Shown here: piece by piece, positions 35,771 to 44,302 of the stretch
Numbering within the stretch: position 1 is the first letter of the stretch
How the letters are laid out: the number at the start of each line of letters is the position of its first letter
Source: Pseudomonas helleri
GTDB taxonomy: Bacteria; Pseudomonadota; Gammaproteobacteria; Pseudomonadales; Pseudomonadaceae
NCBI RefSeq assembly: GCF_009600315.1
Contig: NZ_WIWC01000032.1
Coordinates: 1 to 55,807, forward strand
DNA length: 55,807 nucleotides
Direction of reading: 5' to 3'
Program-made: the position numbers and the translations under genes
Notes under the pieces: generated by a model
Databases searched by the model: none
The model's input: only the letters and a program-made list of their open reading frames with translations
What the model was told of the DNA's origin: nothing

Positions 35771-36402
35771 AGTTGCGAATTCAGGTTGGCAGCAGGCGCC
35801 AAAATTTTGTTTGTGTATCTATTGCAATAGTAGGATTGATTCTTATAAGTGGGTTCTTCCATTCGTTCGCCGCAGAGCCTGAAATTGCTCTTGTGTATGG
35901 GGAACCTTGGGAAGACATGCGTCAGCGCTCAAGTGCAAAAATCGCCCCGGCGATCCCTGATGAAATCTGGTTTCGTATGCCTAAATCAGATGCCCGTTTA
36001 CGTTTTATTGATCCGCATTATGGATTCGTCACACCGCTGGCTCGGTTCTTCGCGATCACTTTTAACAAGGGGGAAGTACGCAATATCCGCATGTCTCCTC
36101 AAGTCGAACCCTTGCTGTTGGATGATGCATTAAAGGTCGTGCTGGACTTGCAAGATCAATGGCGTGCAAACGGTTGGGTGGCAATGAGACGGCTTAGTGC
36201 GCCTCCTTTCGCGGATACCCCCCAATGGCGTGCCCTTTTTCGAGACAAAAACAAGGTGGGTGTTACTTATTGGCAGGCGGGCGGTCGTTATCAAGTTTTG
36301 CTGGGTTTGAATCGATTTAAAGACACTAGAAACCCTGGCCAAGAGCGTTACATGATCATGCTGGATCTTGGTAAACCCTGGCTTCCTGAACATATCGAAT
36401 AG
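35767..36402 (+). CDS. putative immunity protein with N-terminal signal anchor
   Basis: 211 residues and no family recognised. The N-terminal hydrophobic segment (about 15-36, FVCVSIAIVGLILISGFFHS) ends near FAAEPE and could be a signal peptide or an anchor, placing the rest in the periplasm. The mature part has Trp/Arg-rich blocks (GEPWEDMRQRS, PEQDQWRANGWVAM-like DLQDQWRANGWVAM). It overlaps the DUF2515 gene stop by ATGA, so the two are translationally coupled. This suggests immunity to a periplasm-acting effector. It is not a paralogue of the immunity candidates at 12072-12965 at recognisable level. The role is inferred from context. Confidence 0.7.
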   Translation: MKLRIQVGSRRQNFVCVSIAIVGLILISGFFHSFAAEPEIALVYGEPWEDMRQRSSAKIAPAIPDEIWFRMPKSDARLRFIDPHYGFVTPLARFFAITFNKGEVRNIRMSPQVEPLLLDDALKVVLDLQDQWRANGWVAMRRLSAPPFADTPQWRALFRDKNKVGVTYWQAGGRYQVLLGLNRFKDTRNPGQERYMIMLDLGKPWLPEHIE

Positions 36403-36535
36403 TGCGGCGAAGACGGGCGTGAGTGGGCACCTACGATTGAAAATCAATTCACTCTTTATCTGGCTCGCTGTAGGAACTCGTTGAAATCAATAACTACCAT
36501 CTCTTAATACATCACAACTATAAAGGAACCCCACC

Positions 36536-37039
36536 ATGCCAACTCCCGCTTATTTAACCCTCGTTGGTAAATCCCAAGGCTTGATCAGTGCTGGCGCACT
36601 GGGCAAGGAGTCCGTCGGCACCGCCTGGCAAATGGGCCGCGAGGACCAGATCATGATTCAGGCGCTGACCCACGGCATCTCGGTCCCCGGCGGCGCTAAA
36701 GCCAGTCAGCGCATGCATAAGCCCTTGATCATTACCAAGGTGATCGATAAGTCATCGCCCTTGCTCAATATTGCGTTGTGCAATGCTGAAATACTGACCA
36801 CTTGCCGTGTGGAGTGGTATCGGCCTGCGGGCAGTGCGGGGCGAGAGCATTTCTACACGATGGAGCTGGGCGACGCTGTGATTGTCGGTGTGGACATTGC
36901 TTTGCCTCACTGTCAGAGCATGGAGACCGCGCAATTCACGCAATTGGAAACGGTGCAGTTTGCCTATCAGACGATTACTTGGCGGCATGAAATCGCGGGG
37001 ACGTCGGGGTATGACTTTTGGCAAAACGAGGGCCACTGA
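36536..37039 (+). CDS. hcp: Hcp family T6SS tube protein
   Basis: 167 residues, the length of Hcp/TssD proteins. Hcp forms hexameric rings stacked into the T6SS tube, and small effectors can bind in its lumen. Sequence features are the family start MPTPAYLTLVGKSQGLISAG, the MIQALTHGISVP segment, KPLIITKVIDKSSP, and the C-terminal TWRHEI near residue 156. A good AAGGAACC ribosome site precedes ATG 36536. The following gene starts inside the stop codon (TGATG). No other T6SS structural genes (tssB/C, clpV, vgrG) are in the window, so this is an orphan hcp cluster using a machine encoded elsewhere. Confidence 0.92.
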   Translation: MPTPAYLTLVGKSQGLISAGALGKESVGTAWQMGREDQIMIQALTHGISVPGGAKASQRMHKPLIITKVIDKSSPLLNIALCNAEILTTCRVEWYRPAGSAGREHFYTMELGDAVIVGVDIALPHCQSMETAQFTQLETVQFAYQTITWRHEIAGTSGYDFWQNEGH

Positions 37040-37518
37040 TGAAACTGATCAGCGCTCGGTTCCCCTTACCCACTGAGTTGAAGCACGCTTACAGCGCAGA
37101 AGAAGCGGTAGGCGTAGTCAAACAACATTTGGACGGCAGGATCGTATTGGATGGGCTGGCGCATTTGCGCAGCTTTCTGGCGCTGAATTTCGACGATCAG
37201 GTGTTGAATAAAGTCAGGGATGGCGAATGGCTGCTGATCAAACCTGAAGCCTATTACTTCGACTACACACCGTTCAAAGAAGCGTTCAAGCAGCAGCGGG
37301 TCATGGAAATGATGGCGTCACCGCCCCCGCAGGTTAAAGAGGCGATGCAACACATGTTCCTCATGACCAGCGACGTTGAGGACGCGCTGCCCAGCCGACG
37401 CTATTACGCCACCATTAATGGGCAAAAAGGCCAGCGTCGGGTTGATGCGTTGGGCATCGCACAAATCCCGGAACCCGCAAAGGGCGCGCAGGTCAACCTG
37501 CACGTCCTTGAGAGTTAA
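37039..37518 (+). CDS. small Hcp-coupled protein, unknown; resembles an effector carrier domain without a toxin
   Basis: 159 residues. Its start codon overlaps the hcp stop by one base (TGATG), so it is made together with Hcp. No named domain is recognised. The C-terminal part (about residues 125-158, with YYATINGQKGQRR and NLHVLES at the end) has the look of the small beta-rich linker domain that precedes toxin domains in T6SS effectors. Here the protein stops at that point. It could be a stand-alone adaptor, an immunity protein, or a remnant that lost its toxin. ATG 37039 is preferred over an in-frame start at 37018 inside hcp. The helical first 110 residues show EEAVGVVKQHLDGRIVLDGL. Confidence 0.68.
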   Translation: MKLISARFPLPTELKHAYSAEEAVGVVKQHLDGRIVLDGLAHLRSFLALNFDDQVLNKVRDGEWLLIKPEAYYFDYTPFKEAFKQQRVMEMMASPPPQVKEAMQHMFLMTSDVEDALPSRRYYATINGQKGQRRVDALGIAQIPEPAKGAQVNLHVLES

Positions 37519-37561
37519 GGTGCGCGTGATTAAAGGGTTACGGTATGAGCGAAATCGCCGG

Positions 37562-38857
37562 TTAGAACGTCGCTTTAATCTGTACACCCGCGACCAGCGC
37601 ATTGCCCCGGCTTTTGCCGTAGAACGCGCCGGGTTCGATGATGTATTGCACGTCCGGGCGCACGAGTAGCCACGGGGTGACTTGCGCACCGTAGTTGAGT
37701 TCAAGTAACTGTTCGCCGCTGTCGAGGCTGGCGATCATGTCAGCTTGTTCGGGTGTAGAAGCTGCCGCTTCCTGCACATCCCGTGAACGTGAGTTGAACA
37801 CCGCTCGGCCATAGGCGAAGGCGATGCTGTCGTGTGGACGGCTGGCAAAGGGTTTTTGTTTGACCAGACCCACCGCATACCAACGGCGCATGGCCGAGGT
37901 CGCTGCATTGCTGGTGGCCGCCTGACCGAAGGCGCGCAGTACGCTGTCCGGGTCTTGCTCATCCCGCCAAATCGCTTGGTCAACCAGCACGTAGGCGCCG
38001 GTGCGGTTGTTGGCCTTCTCTTTGCTGCCAATTTTGGTGGTGTTGGACGTGTCGTAGTACCAGCCCACTTTGTATTGGCCATTAAGGTAGGCGTTGTTAT
38101 TAAAGATCGCTTCCAGAGGCATGATCGCGCCCGTGGTGCCTTTGGTGGTCATGGTGAACGCTTCGGAGGAACGGCTGTTGTACTCCGGGTTGACCTGAAA
38201 CAACGCCGTTTGCAGGGTCAGTTCCGGGCTAACGGTGTAACGCAATTCGCCGCCCCAGTGCCCGGTCGGGTAGTTGGTCCAGCCGCTGCCGTTGGACATG
38301 GTCAACGGGTGTGCGCAAAAGCCAGCGTTCACAAAGCTGGTCAGCAAGGGCATGCCGCCGAAATCATTGCCCATCGGCAAGAAGCCGACCTTGGCATTCA
38401 GTGCGGGTGAAAACAGGGTGTTTTCGTAACTGAATTCCGACAATCGGGTGTACATGCCGCCGTAGTTTTCCTGCACCGGCAGGCGGTTACCGACCAAATC
38501 TTCGGACGCACTGTGGCCGCGGCGGTCGTTGATGGTGATTTGCACCCGGCCTGCGTTGGGGGTGTCGAGCAGTTTGCTGAGGTCGAACTGGGCTCCAATA
38601 CGCACTTGCTGAGAGTAACGGGTGCCGTGTTTGATTCCGCCATGCAGGTTGGAAAACGTCTCGGAGTTGTAGTCGCCCGTCAGCTTGATGCCTTGATCGG
38701 CCAGCTTTTGGCGTTCGCCGCCCCAGTTGCCGGTCAGGGTTGAGCGGTGCATCAGGTCATCGGCGCTGTCGGCCTGAGCGTAACAAGGCGCCAGGGCCAG
38801 AAGGGACAAGCCGCTGCACACGCTGGAGGTCAGCAGGGCGCGGGAAGAGAAAAACAT
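37562..38857 (-). CDS. oprB: OprB-family carbohydrate-selective porin
   Basis: 431 residues. The signal peptide is at 1-28 (CSGLSLLALAPCYAQA), followed by an outer-membrane beta-barrel with alternating hydrophobic strands. Family features are RSTLTGNWGGERQKLADQGI near the N-terminus, GDYNSETFSNLHGG, and the C-terminal LNYGAQVTPWLLVRPDVQYI with an aromatic terminus (IKATF). OprB porins let glucose and related sugars cross the outer membrane and are often catabolite-controlled. AAAGGAG lies 10 bases before ATG 38857. An upstream in-frame start at 38917 lacks signal-peptide sense and was rejected. It stands alone, convergent to the Hcp cluster and divergent from the Ter locus. Confidence 0.92.
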   Translation of the reverse strand: MFFSSRALLTSSVCSGLSLLALAPCYAQADSADDLMHRSTLTGNWGGERQKLADQGIKLTGDYNSETFSNLHGGIKHGTRYSQQVRIGAQFDLSKLLDTPNAGRVQITINDRRGHSASEDLVGNRLPVQENYGGMYTRLSEFSYENTLFSPALNAKVGFLPMGNDFGGMPLLTSFVNAGFCAHPLTMSNGSGWTNYPTGHWGGELRYTVSPELTLQTALFQVNPEYNSRSSEAFTMTTKGTTGAIMPLEAIFNNNAYLNGQYKVGWYYDTSNTTKIGSKEKANNRTGAYVLVDQAIWRDEQDPDSVLRAFGQAATSNAATSAMRRWYAVGLVKQKPFASRPHDSIAFAYGRAVFNSRSRDVQEAAASTPEQADMIASLDSGEQLLELNYGAQVTPWLLVRPDVQYIIEPGAFYGKSRGNALVAGVQIKATF

Positions 38858-39056
38858 CGAAGGGTGCTCCTTTACGTAATAGGCCCGCTCTACGGAGGGC
38901 GCGACATGATGCCGCACATTATGAACTATTTAGTACAAAATTTTCATGTTTCGTTACATGAGCACCTGAGCACAATGTCTGAGAGCGTCTACCCGCGCCA
39001 TCCGCTAGACTGCCGCGCTTAACGTGTGTCTTCACTATCTGTGGCAAGGGATGTTC

Positions 39057-40070
39057 ATGATCTGGTTTCTTGAAGGGCAATCCAGCCAACGCGATGTGAT
39101 TGCCGGTGCCCGTGCGGCACTGCCCGAGACGGTTCGGATCTTCGCTTCTCACCGACAAAATCGCCCTGAAATCACGGGTCTGGCAGACATCGGCTGGCGC
39201 GAGCCGCTGGATAATGACGCGCGCATTGCCTGGGTGATCGAGCAAGCGCGAGCGCAGCACATCAAGGTGGTGTTGGCAGGGCGTGTGGGGCAGGTGTATG
39301 AAGCCCACCGTGGCGAGTTCGAGGCGGCTGGCCTGCAACTGGTCACGGGTGCGCTGGATCTGGACACCTTTGAGCGGGTCGATGACAAATCGGTGTTTAC
39401 CCGCGAAGCGCTGACCGCTGGGCTTGCGTGCATTCCGGCGATAACCGTGAGCACTCAAGCAGAGTTGCTGGATGCCTACGCCCTACTGTCCCGTGATGGT
39501 CAGGTGTGTGTGAAACCGACGCGCGGGATTTACGGGCAGGGCTTTTGGCGTCTGGCCGAGGATGTCGATCCGTTTCGCAGCTTTGCCAATGCCGATGCCC
39601 ACGAAGTGAACACCACCGTATTTGCTCAGGCTTACGGTCAGTCGATCAATCCCAAGCCGTTATTGGTGATGCCTTATATGCCCGGCACTGAGTGTTCGGT
39701 GGACATGGTGTGTGAGGCGGGTGAGGCAGTGGCGTATGTAGGGCGACGCAAGCAAGGGCTGATGCAGTCATTCGAGCGCGACGGTGCGGCGGTGGAGCTG
39801 GCGATCAAGGCGGCGCGGCACTTCAAGTGCGATGGCATCGTCAACGTACAAACCCGCGATGACGCGGGCGGTCAGCCTCACTTGCTGGAGATCAATTTGC
39901 GCTATTCCGGCGGCATTGGTTATACCCGCGAAGCCGGCGTCAACCTGCCGGGTATTTTTGCCGCGCGTCGTCTGGGCTTGCCTGTACCGGCCAGCGTCTG
40001 GCGTGAAAATATCCAGGTCAAAGCCATCACCACCGTCGTTTCGGTTGGTGGAGAAGAACTGTTAAGGTGA
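39057..40070 (+). CDS. ATP-grasp domain protein of the Ter-associated biosynthetic module
   Basis: 337 residues. ATP-grasp enzymes join a carboxylate to an amine or thiol using ATP; the substrate here is unknown. The grasp fold covers about residues 100-320: VCVKPTRGIYGQGFW (phosphate-binding loop) and PLLVMPYMPGTECSVDMVCE. HLLEINLRYSGGIGYTREA carries the metal/ATP Glu and Asn residues. The N-terminal 95 residues look like a Rossmann-like precursor domain (IRIFASHRQNRPEIT-type VRIFASHRQNRPEI). AAGGG lies 6 bases before ATG 39057; the upstream ATG at 39051 lacks spacing. It is the first gene of the Ter locus, 199 bp from divergent oprB. Homologues are part of the ter gene neighbourhood described by Anantharaman and co-workers. 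Confidence 0.85.
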   Translation: MIWFLEGQSSQRDVIAGARAALPETVRIFASHRQNRPEITGLADIGWREPLDNDARIAWVIEQARAQHIKVVLAGRVGQVYEAHRGEFEAAGLQLVTGALDLDTFERVDDKSVFTREALTAGLACIPAITVSTQAELLDAYALLSRDGQVCVKPTRGIYGQGFWRLAEDVDPFRSFANADAHEVNTTVFAQAYGQSINPKPLLVMPYMPGTECSVDMVCEAGEAVAYVGRRKQGLMQSFERDGAAVELAIKAARHFKCDGIVNVQTRDDAGGQPHLLEINLRYSGGIGYTREAGVNLPGIFAARRLGLPVPASVWRENIQVKAITTVVSVGGEELLR

Positions 40071-40110
40071 TCGGCTCTTGTTTGTCGCGGGCACAGGGGA
40101 GTCACAAGCG

Positions 40111-41253
40111 ATGATATTGATGCCGGGCGCCAATGCGGCCCTTGAGTCTGTGCGCTGTGAGATGAGCCTGACGTGCTCGCGAGCGGGTGCTTTGGGTGAG
40201 TACGCCGGGCTTGCGCTGCTGGCGGTTGATGACAAGCGCCAACCCGTCGCACCCCCGGCATTAATGCACACCCCGCAACCCTGGGTGGTGTGGCATGACA
40301 CGCTGGGTCTGGCCCGTTTCAGCCTTGCGCTGGAGCAACTGCCCGCACACTGCGAACGGGTGTTGCTGGTGCTCTATGTGTTCGGCGCCCTGGGGCCGTT
40401 GCGTGAACTCGGTGCTTTCCAGCTGAACGTCGGCGAACAGATCGAGCACGGGCTGGCACTGGATGAGTATGGTGATGGCGCTATGGTCATCGCCGAGGTG
40501 TACCGCCGCAACGATCAATGGAAAATCCGTGCACTGGCCGAAGCTTCAGCCTACGGGTTGAGCGCGTTTGCCCGACGCATGGGGCTGACTCTGGATGATC
40601 GACATCCGCAGCGAACAGGCTCTGAGGCGCCAGACGACAGCGCGGCGCGCCAAGGCTCCACGGGCACAGGCTTTGCCGTCAGCGCTCAGCATATTTTGAC
40701 CTGCGCCCATGTCATTGAAGGCCTCGATCATTTATCGATTACGTCGTTTGATGGTCGATACAAAGCGGAACCGGTAGTGGTTGATCGTAAGAACGATCTC
40801 GCATTGTTGCGGGTCACTGGCGCGCCGCCCTTGAGTCCAGTGACGTTTCGCGAGGGCATAGGCTGTGAGTTGGGGGAAAGTGTCGTGACGCTGGGTTTTC
40901 CGCTGGCCGGACTGGCGGGCGGCGGCGTTCAAGTCTCCCAAGGCGTAGTCTCCGGCCTGTTTGGCCTGCGTGATGACGCCAGTCTGATGCAGTTCACCGC
41001 GCCTATTCAGCCCGGTTCCAGCGGCAGTCCGGTGTTTGATCCGCAAGGGCTGGTCAGCGGTCTGGTGACATCAAGCATGGCGGATGCGCAGAACATGAAC
41101 TTTGCCGTCAAGTCGGCGCTGTTGCTGGCCTTTTTGGAGGCGGCCCGAGTGCCAGCCCAGCGTGGGCACAGCGAGCGCTCATTGAGCACGCCCGAATTGG
41201 TGCGAGCGGCGCAGGCCGGGTTGTGGCGGATTGACGCCAGCCATCTCCAGTAA
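40111..41253 (+). CDS. TerD-like domain fused to trypsin-like serine protease
   Basis: About 380 residues. The N-terminal ~165 residues are a diverged TerD domain. It begins LMPGANAALESV like the TerA start and ends with GAMVIAEVYRRNDQWKIRAL plus a C-terminal segment like TerD's AELYRNG.EWKFRAVGQG. The Ca2+ motifs DLDAS and GDNRTGEGDGDDE of true TerD proteins are absent. The C-terminal half is a trypsin-like protease with a full triad: His200 (CAHV), Asp229 (RKNDLALL) and Ser304 (GSSGSP). It is DegP-like but has no PDZ domain and no signal peptide, so it is cytoplasmic. The ATG at 40111 has AGGGGAG 10 bases upstream. It probably docks on the Ter complex and cleaves an unknown target. Confidence 0.87.
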   Translation: MILMPGANAALESVRCEMSLTCSRAGALGEYAGLALLAVDDKRQPVAPPALMHTPQPWVVWHDTLGLARFSLALEQLPAHCERVLLVLYVFGALGPLRELGAFQLNVGEQIEHGLALDEYGDGAMVIAEVYRRNDQWKIRALAEASAYGLSAFARRMGLTLDDRHPQRTGSEAPDDSAARQGSTGTGFAVSAQHILTCAHVIEGLDHLSITSFDGRYKAEPVVVDRKNDLALLRVTGAPPLSPVTFREGIGCELGESVVTLGFPLAGLAGGGVQVSQGVVSGLFGLRDDASLMQFTAPIQPGSSGSPVFDPQGLVSGLVTSSMADAQNMNFAVKSALLLAFLEAARVPAQRGHSERSLSTPELVRAAQAGLWRIDASHLQ

Positions 41254-41330
41254 CCATTTTTTACTTGTCTAAAATCCCCGTCTCACTAATCGTCCCCCCA
41301 TTTTTAAGTATGTTCAGGTAGTAAACATTG

Positions 41331-42467
41331 ATGAGCAGCGGTAATTCCAAGACCCACACCAAGGCTTTGCATGCAAACCTTAAGCGCGGTCGTCTGGAGG
41401 TTGAGGTCAATGCATCGACTTTTGATCCACAGGCATTGTTCAGTTTTGCCGAGCGCCGAAACCCCAAGCGCGCCTTTTTATTCGTATCCCGCGTGCTGGG
41501 CCGTCATATACCGGCCCGCCCGTCGCTGATGGCCGAAAGCTTCAATGCGCTGGCCGCCAAGATCCCCGCAGACCTGCCCGGCCCGGTGCTGGTCATCGGC
41601 ATGGCTGAAACTGCAGTAGGGCTTGGCGCCGGGGTGCACCGTGCGCTCAGCCAAACCCGTCAGGACAGTGTGTATTTGTGCAGCAGCCGCCACCCGACGG
41701 GCTCAGCGTTGTTCGCCCGGTTTGAAGAGGAGCACAGCCACGCCAGTTCGCATCTGTTGCACCTGCCACAAGAAGCGCTTACGCGCGAGATGATGCTCAA
41801 CGCGCGTTCACTGGTGCTGGTGGATGACGAAGCCTCCACCGGCAATACCTTTATCAATCTGACCAAGGCCCTGGCCGAGGCCGGGCTGAACTCGATTGAA
41901 CGCATCGTCACTGCCACCCTGACCGATTGGTCGCAGGATGCCGTGCGTCATGCGATGGGTGAGCACGTCACCAGTATTTCCTTGCTCGACGGTTGCTACA
42001 CCTTCACCGAAGATCCGGCAGCTGAACTGCCGGAGATGCCCGAAGTCGGCAGCGTGGCCCAAGGCAACTGGCCACTGGACCCGAGCCGGGACTGGGGGCG
42101 TATGGGCGTGCGTGAACACGCTGATACGCTGGCGCCGGGCTTGCAGATTGAGCCGGGTGAGCGCGTGTTGGTGATCGGCACCAGTGAGTTTGTCTGGCTG
42201 CCGTTTCTGCTGGCCGAGCGTCTTGAACGTGCTGGTGCTGATGTGCATTTCAGTTCAACCAGTCGCTCGCCGATTGCGCTTGGGCATGCCATTGATCACG
42301 CCTTGTCGTTCTCTGACAACTACGGTCTGGGGATTCCCAACTTCCTTTACAACGTGGCCCCCGGCCAGTTTGACCGGGTGCTGATTTGCAGCGAAACCCC
42401 GGCGGCTGCGGTTGATCCGGCGTTGCTCAACGCCTTGAATGCGCAGGTAATCGTCGATGACCATTAA
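41331..42467 (+). CDS. phosphoribosyltransferase with C-terminal TRSP domain
   Basis: 378 residues. The N-terminal type I PRTase domain (about 40-230) carries the PRPP-binding motif VLVDDEASTGNTF (residues ~163-175) and LPGPVLVIGMAETAVGLGAG. The C-terminal ~130 residues, with ERVLVIGTSEFVWLPFLLAE and STSRSPIALGHAI, match the TRSP domain found with ter PRTases. It should transfer a ribose-phosphate unit onto an unknown base or amine. The ATG at 41331 follows a TTG at 41328; AGGTAG is 9-14 bases upstream. A 77-bp gap after the protease gene may contain a promoter. The next gene overlaps by 11 bases, showing coupled translation. Confidence 0.87.
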   Translation: MSSGNSKTHTKALHANLKRGRLEVEVNASTFDPQALFSFAERRNPKRAFLFVSRVLGRHIPARPSLMAESFNALAAKIPADLPGPVLVIGMAETAVGLGAGVHRALSQTRQDSVYLCSSRHPTGSALFARFEEEHSHASSHLLHLPQEALTREMMLNARSLVLVDDEASTGNTFINLTKALAEAGLNSIERIVTATLTDWSQDAVRHAMGEHVTSISLLDGCYTFTEDPAAELPEMPEVGSVAQGNWPLDPSRDWGRMGVREHADTLAPGLQIEPGERVLVIGTSEFVWLPFLLAERLERAGADVHFSSTSRSPIALGHAIDHALSFSDNYGLGIPNFLYNVAPGQFDRVLICSETPAAAVDPALLNALNAQVIVDDH

Positions 42468-43215
42468 TCGCCCGCTGGTGTTTGTCGATCTTGACGACAC
42501 TTTGTTTCAGACCGCCCGGAAAATGGGCGATGAGCCGCGTTTTACGGCCACGCTGGATGTCGATGGTCAACCCAACGGCTTTATGAGCGCCACGCAAAAG
42601 AGCTTTGTCGAGTGGCTGCTGGCCACCGCGGATGTGGTTCCGGTAACGGCCCGCAGCGTTGAGGCTTATCAGCGCGTGCAGTTGCCGTTTGTCCATGGGG
42701 CCATTTGCGCTCACGGTGGCGTAATCCTCAATGCGCAGGGCCAGCTTGACGCGCCGTGGCATGCGCGGATGGCTGATGAGTTGGCCCTGGAGCAAACTCG
42801 CCTGCATCAATTAAGCGAGTTGACGTTGGCGATTGGCACCGAGCTGGGCTTTTCACTGCGCGGCTGGGTAGTTGAAGAGCAAGGGCTGGCCAATTACGTG
42901 GTGACCAAGCACAACCACGAAACCGATGAAGCTCTGCTGATCGTTCTGAATGAAGTCAAAGCGCGTGGCTTGCTCGACGGGCTGTATGTGCATGGCAACG
43001 GCAATAATCTGGCCTTCTTGCCCAATGCTTTGCAAAAGCAGGTGGCGGTGCGTGAGTGGATCCGCCGCGATCAAGCGATCAACGGTAAGCGCCCGATACT
43101 GGGCTTCGGCGATAGCGTGTCGGACCTTGGCTTTATGACTGAATGCGACTGGTGGGGCACGCCCAAGCGTGGGCAGTTGGCCAGCCACGTGATGTCGAGT
43201 ATTACCGATGAGTAA
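42457..43215 (+). CDS. HAD-superfamily hydrolase of the Ter module
   Basis: 252 residues. The HAD nucleophile motif DLDDTLF is at residues 11-17 and the second motif is VVPVTARS. The acidic motif GFGDSVSDLGFM (residues ~213-224) holds metal-binding Asp residues. The cap is C2-type, as in the Cof/trehalose-phosphatase group. It probably removes phosphate from a sugar or nucleotide-like product of the neighbouring PRTases. The start lies 11 bases inside the PRTase-TRSP gene, and its end overlaps the next gene by 8 bases, so the three are tightly linked. No membrane segment. Substrate unknown. Confidence 0.86.
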   Translation: MTINRPLVFVDLDDTLFQTARKMGDEPRFTATLDVDGQPNGFMSATQKSFVEWLLATADVVPVTARSVEAYQRVQLPFVHGAICAHGGVILNAQGQLDAPWHARMADELALEQTRLHQLSELTLAIGTELGFSLRGWVVEEQGLANYVVTKHNHETDEALLIVLNEVKARGLLDGLYVHGNGNNLAFLPNALQKQVAVREWIRRDQAINGKRPILGFGDSVSDLGFMTECDWWGTPKRGQLASHVMSSITDE

Positions 43216-44302
43216 TGCTTTTGCAGGGCTGCACACGGTTGGCAGTGGCAGCTATGACGCCGATGACGTGCATTTTTTACTGCGCGCCATGGACATCGAA
43301 GTCACTGATGTGCAGGAAAAAGAGCGCCTGATCCAGACTCAGCAGCGTCATTATTCCGAGATGATCAGTCAGGAAGATGCGCCCTCCGACACCCATATGC
43401 GTCTGTATCAGTTAGCGCTGGCGCAGAACGGCGCACGGATGGCCGCAGATGTGCAGTCGCTCGCTCAAGCCTTGAACGAGCGCTACACCGGGGCATCGAT
43501 TGCGCTGGTGTCGTTCGTGCGTGCCGGTTTGCCGCTGGGCGTGCTGCTGCGTCGGGCGCTAGTCGGGCTGGGGCGTGATGCGCGGCATTATGGGATCAGC
43601 ATCATTCGCGACCGAGGCATCGATAACGTCGCACTTGAAGCGATCATCAAGACCCACGGCGCCGAAAACATCGTCTTCGTCGACGGCTGGACGGGTAAAG
43701 GCGCGATCAGCGGGCAGATTCGCGAGAGTTTGGCCGGTGACTCGCGTTTTCCGGTTGATCCCCGGCTGGTGGTGCTGGCCGATCCGTGCGGGCGTGCCTG
43801 GCTGGCAGCGTCGGCAGAGGACTGGCTGATTCCCTCCGGTATTCTCGGGGCTACGGTTTCCGGCCTGGTTTCGCGTTCAATCTGGCCACAAACGCTTGGC
43901 TTGCATGGTTGTGTGGTGTATGGCCACCTGTCTGAACATGACGTAACCCAGCCTTTTATTCACAGCATTGAAACCGAGCGGGCGCAGTTGGCACCGCTGG
44001 TATCGGCCCAGCCGTGGACGACCGAGCAGGCCGCAGCGTTGCAACACTCGGCAGTGGCAGCTGTCGAACGTATCTCGACGCGGTTTGGGGTGAGCAACCC
44101 CAATCGTGTCAAACCGGGTATTGCCGAAGCGACCCGCGCCGTCATGCGTCGGGTACCGGACCATGTACTGGTACGCAATCGAGACGACCAGGACGTGCAA
44201 TTGCTGCTACACCTAACCCGGCAGGCGAAGATCGAGGTCGAAGAAGTCGGCGATGAACTGGGGCCGTACCGCGCTGTGACAGTAATCAGGAGTGTTCGCT
44301 GA
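43208..44302 (+). CDS. StiP/PRTase_1-type protein with C-terminal PELOTA domain
   Basis: 364 residues. The central PRTase fold has LVSFVRAGLPLGVLLRRALV and VDGWTGKGAISGQI, the PRPP-loop equivalent, and HYGISIIRDRGIDNVALEAI. This is the family called 'PRTase_1' or 'cysteine protease StiP' in databases. The C-terminal ~70 residues (DDQDVQLLLHLTRQAKIEVE and following) form a small PELOTA-type RNA-binding domain. It likely acts on the same or a related ribosyl substrate as the PRTase-TRSP protein. The start is inside the HAD gene's stop and the aldolase-like gene starts in its own stop, so the operon is continuous. Confidence 0.87.
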   Translation: MSNAFAGLHTVGSGSYDADDVHFLLRAMDIEVTDVQEKERLIQTQQRHYSEMISQEDAPSDTHMRLYQLALAQNGARMAADVQSLAQALNERYTGASIALVSFVRAGLPLGVLLRRALVGLGRDARHYGISIIRDRGIDNVALEAIIKTHGAENIVFVDGWTGKGAISGQIRESLAGDSRFPVDPRLVVLADPCGRAWLAASAEDWLIPSGILGATVSGLVSRSIWPQTLGLHGCVVYGHLSEHDVTQPFIHSIETERAQLAPLVSAQPWTTEQAAALQHSAVAAVERISTRFGVSNPNRVKPGIAEATRAVMRRVPDHVLVRNRDDQDVQLLLHLTRQAKIEVEEVGDELGPYRAVTVIRSVR

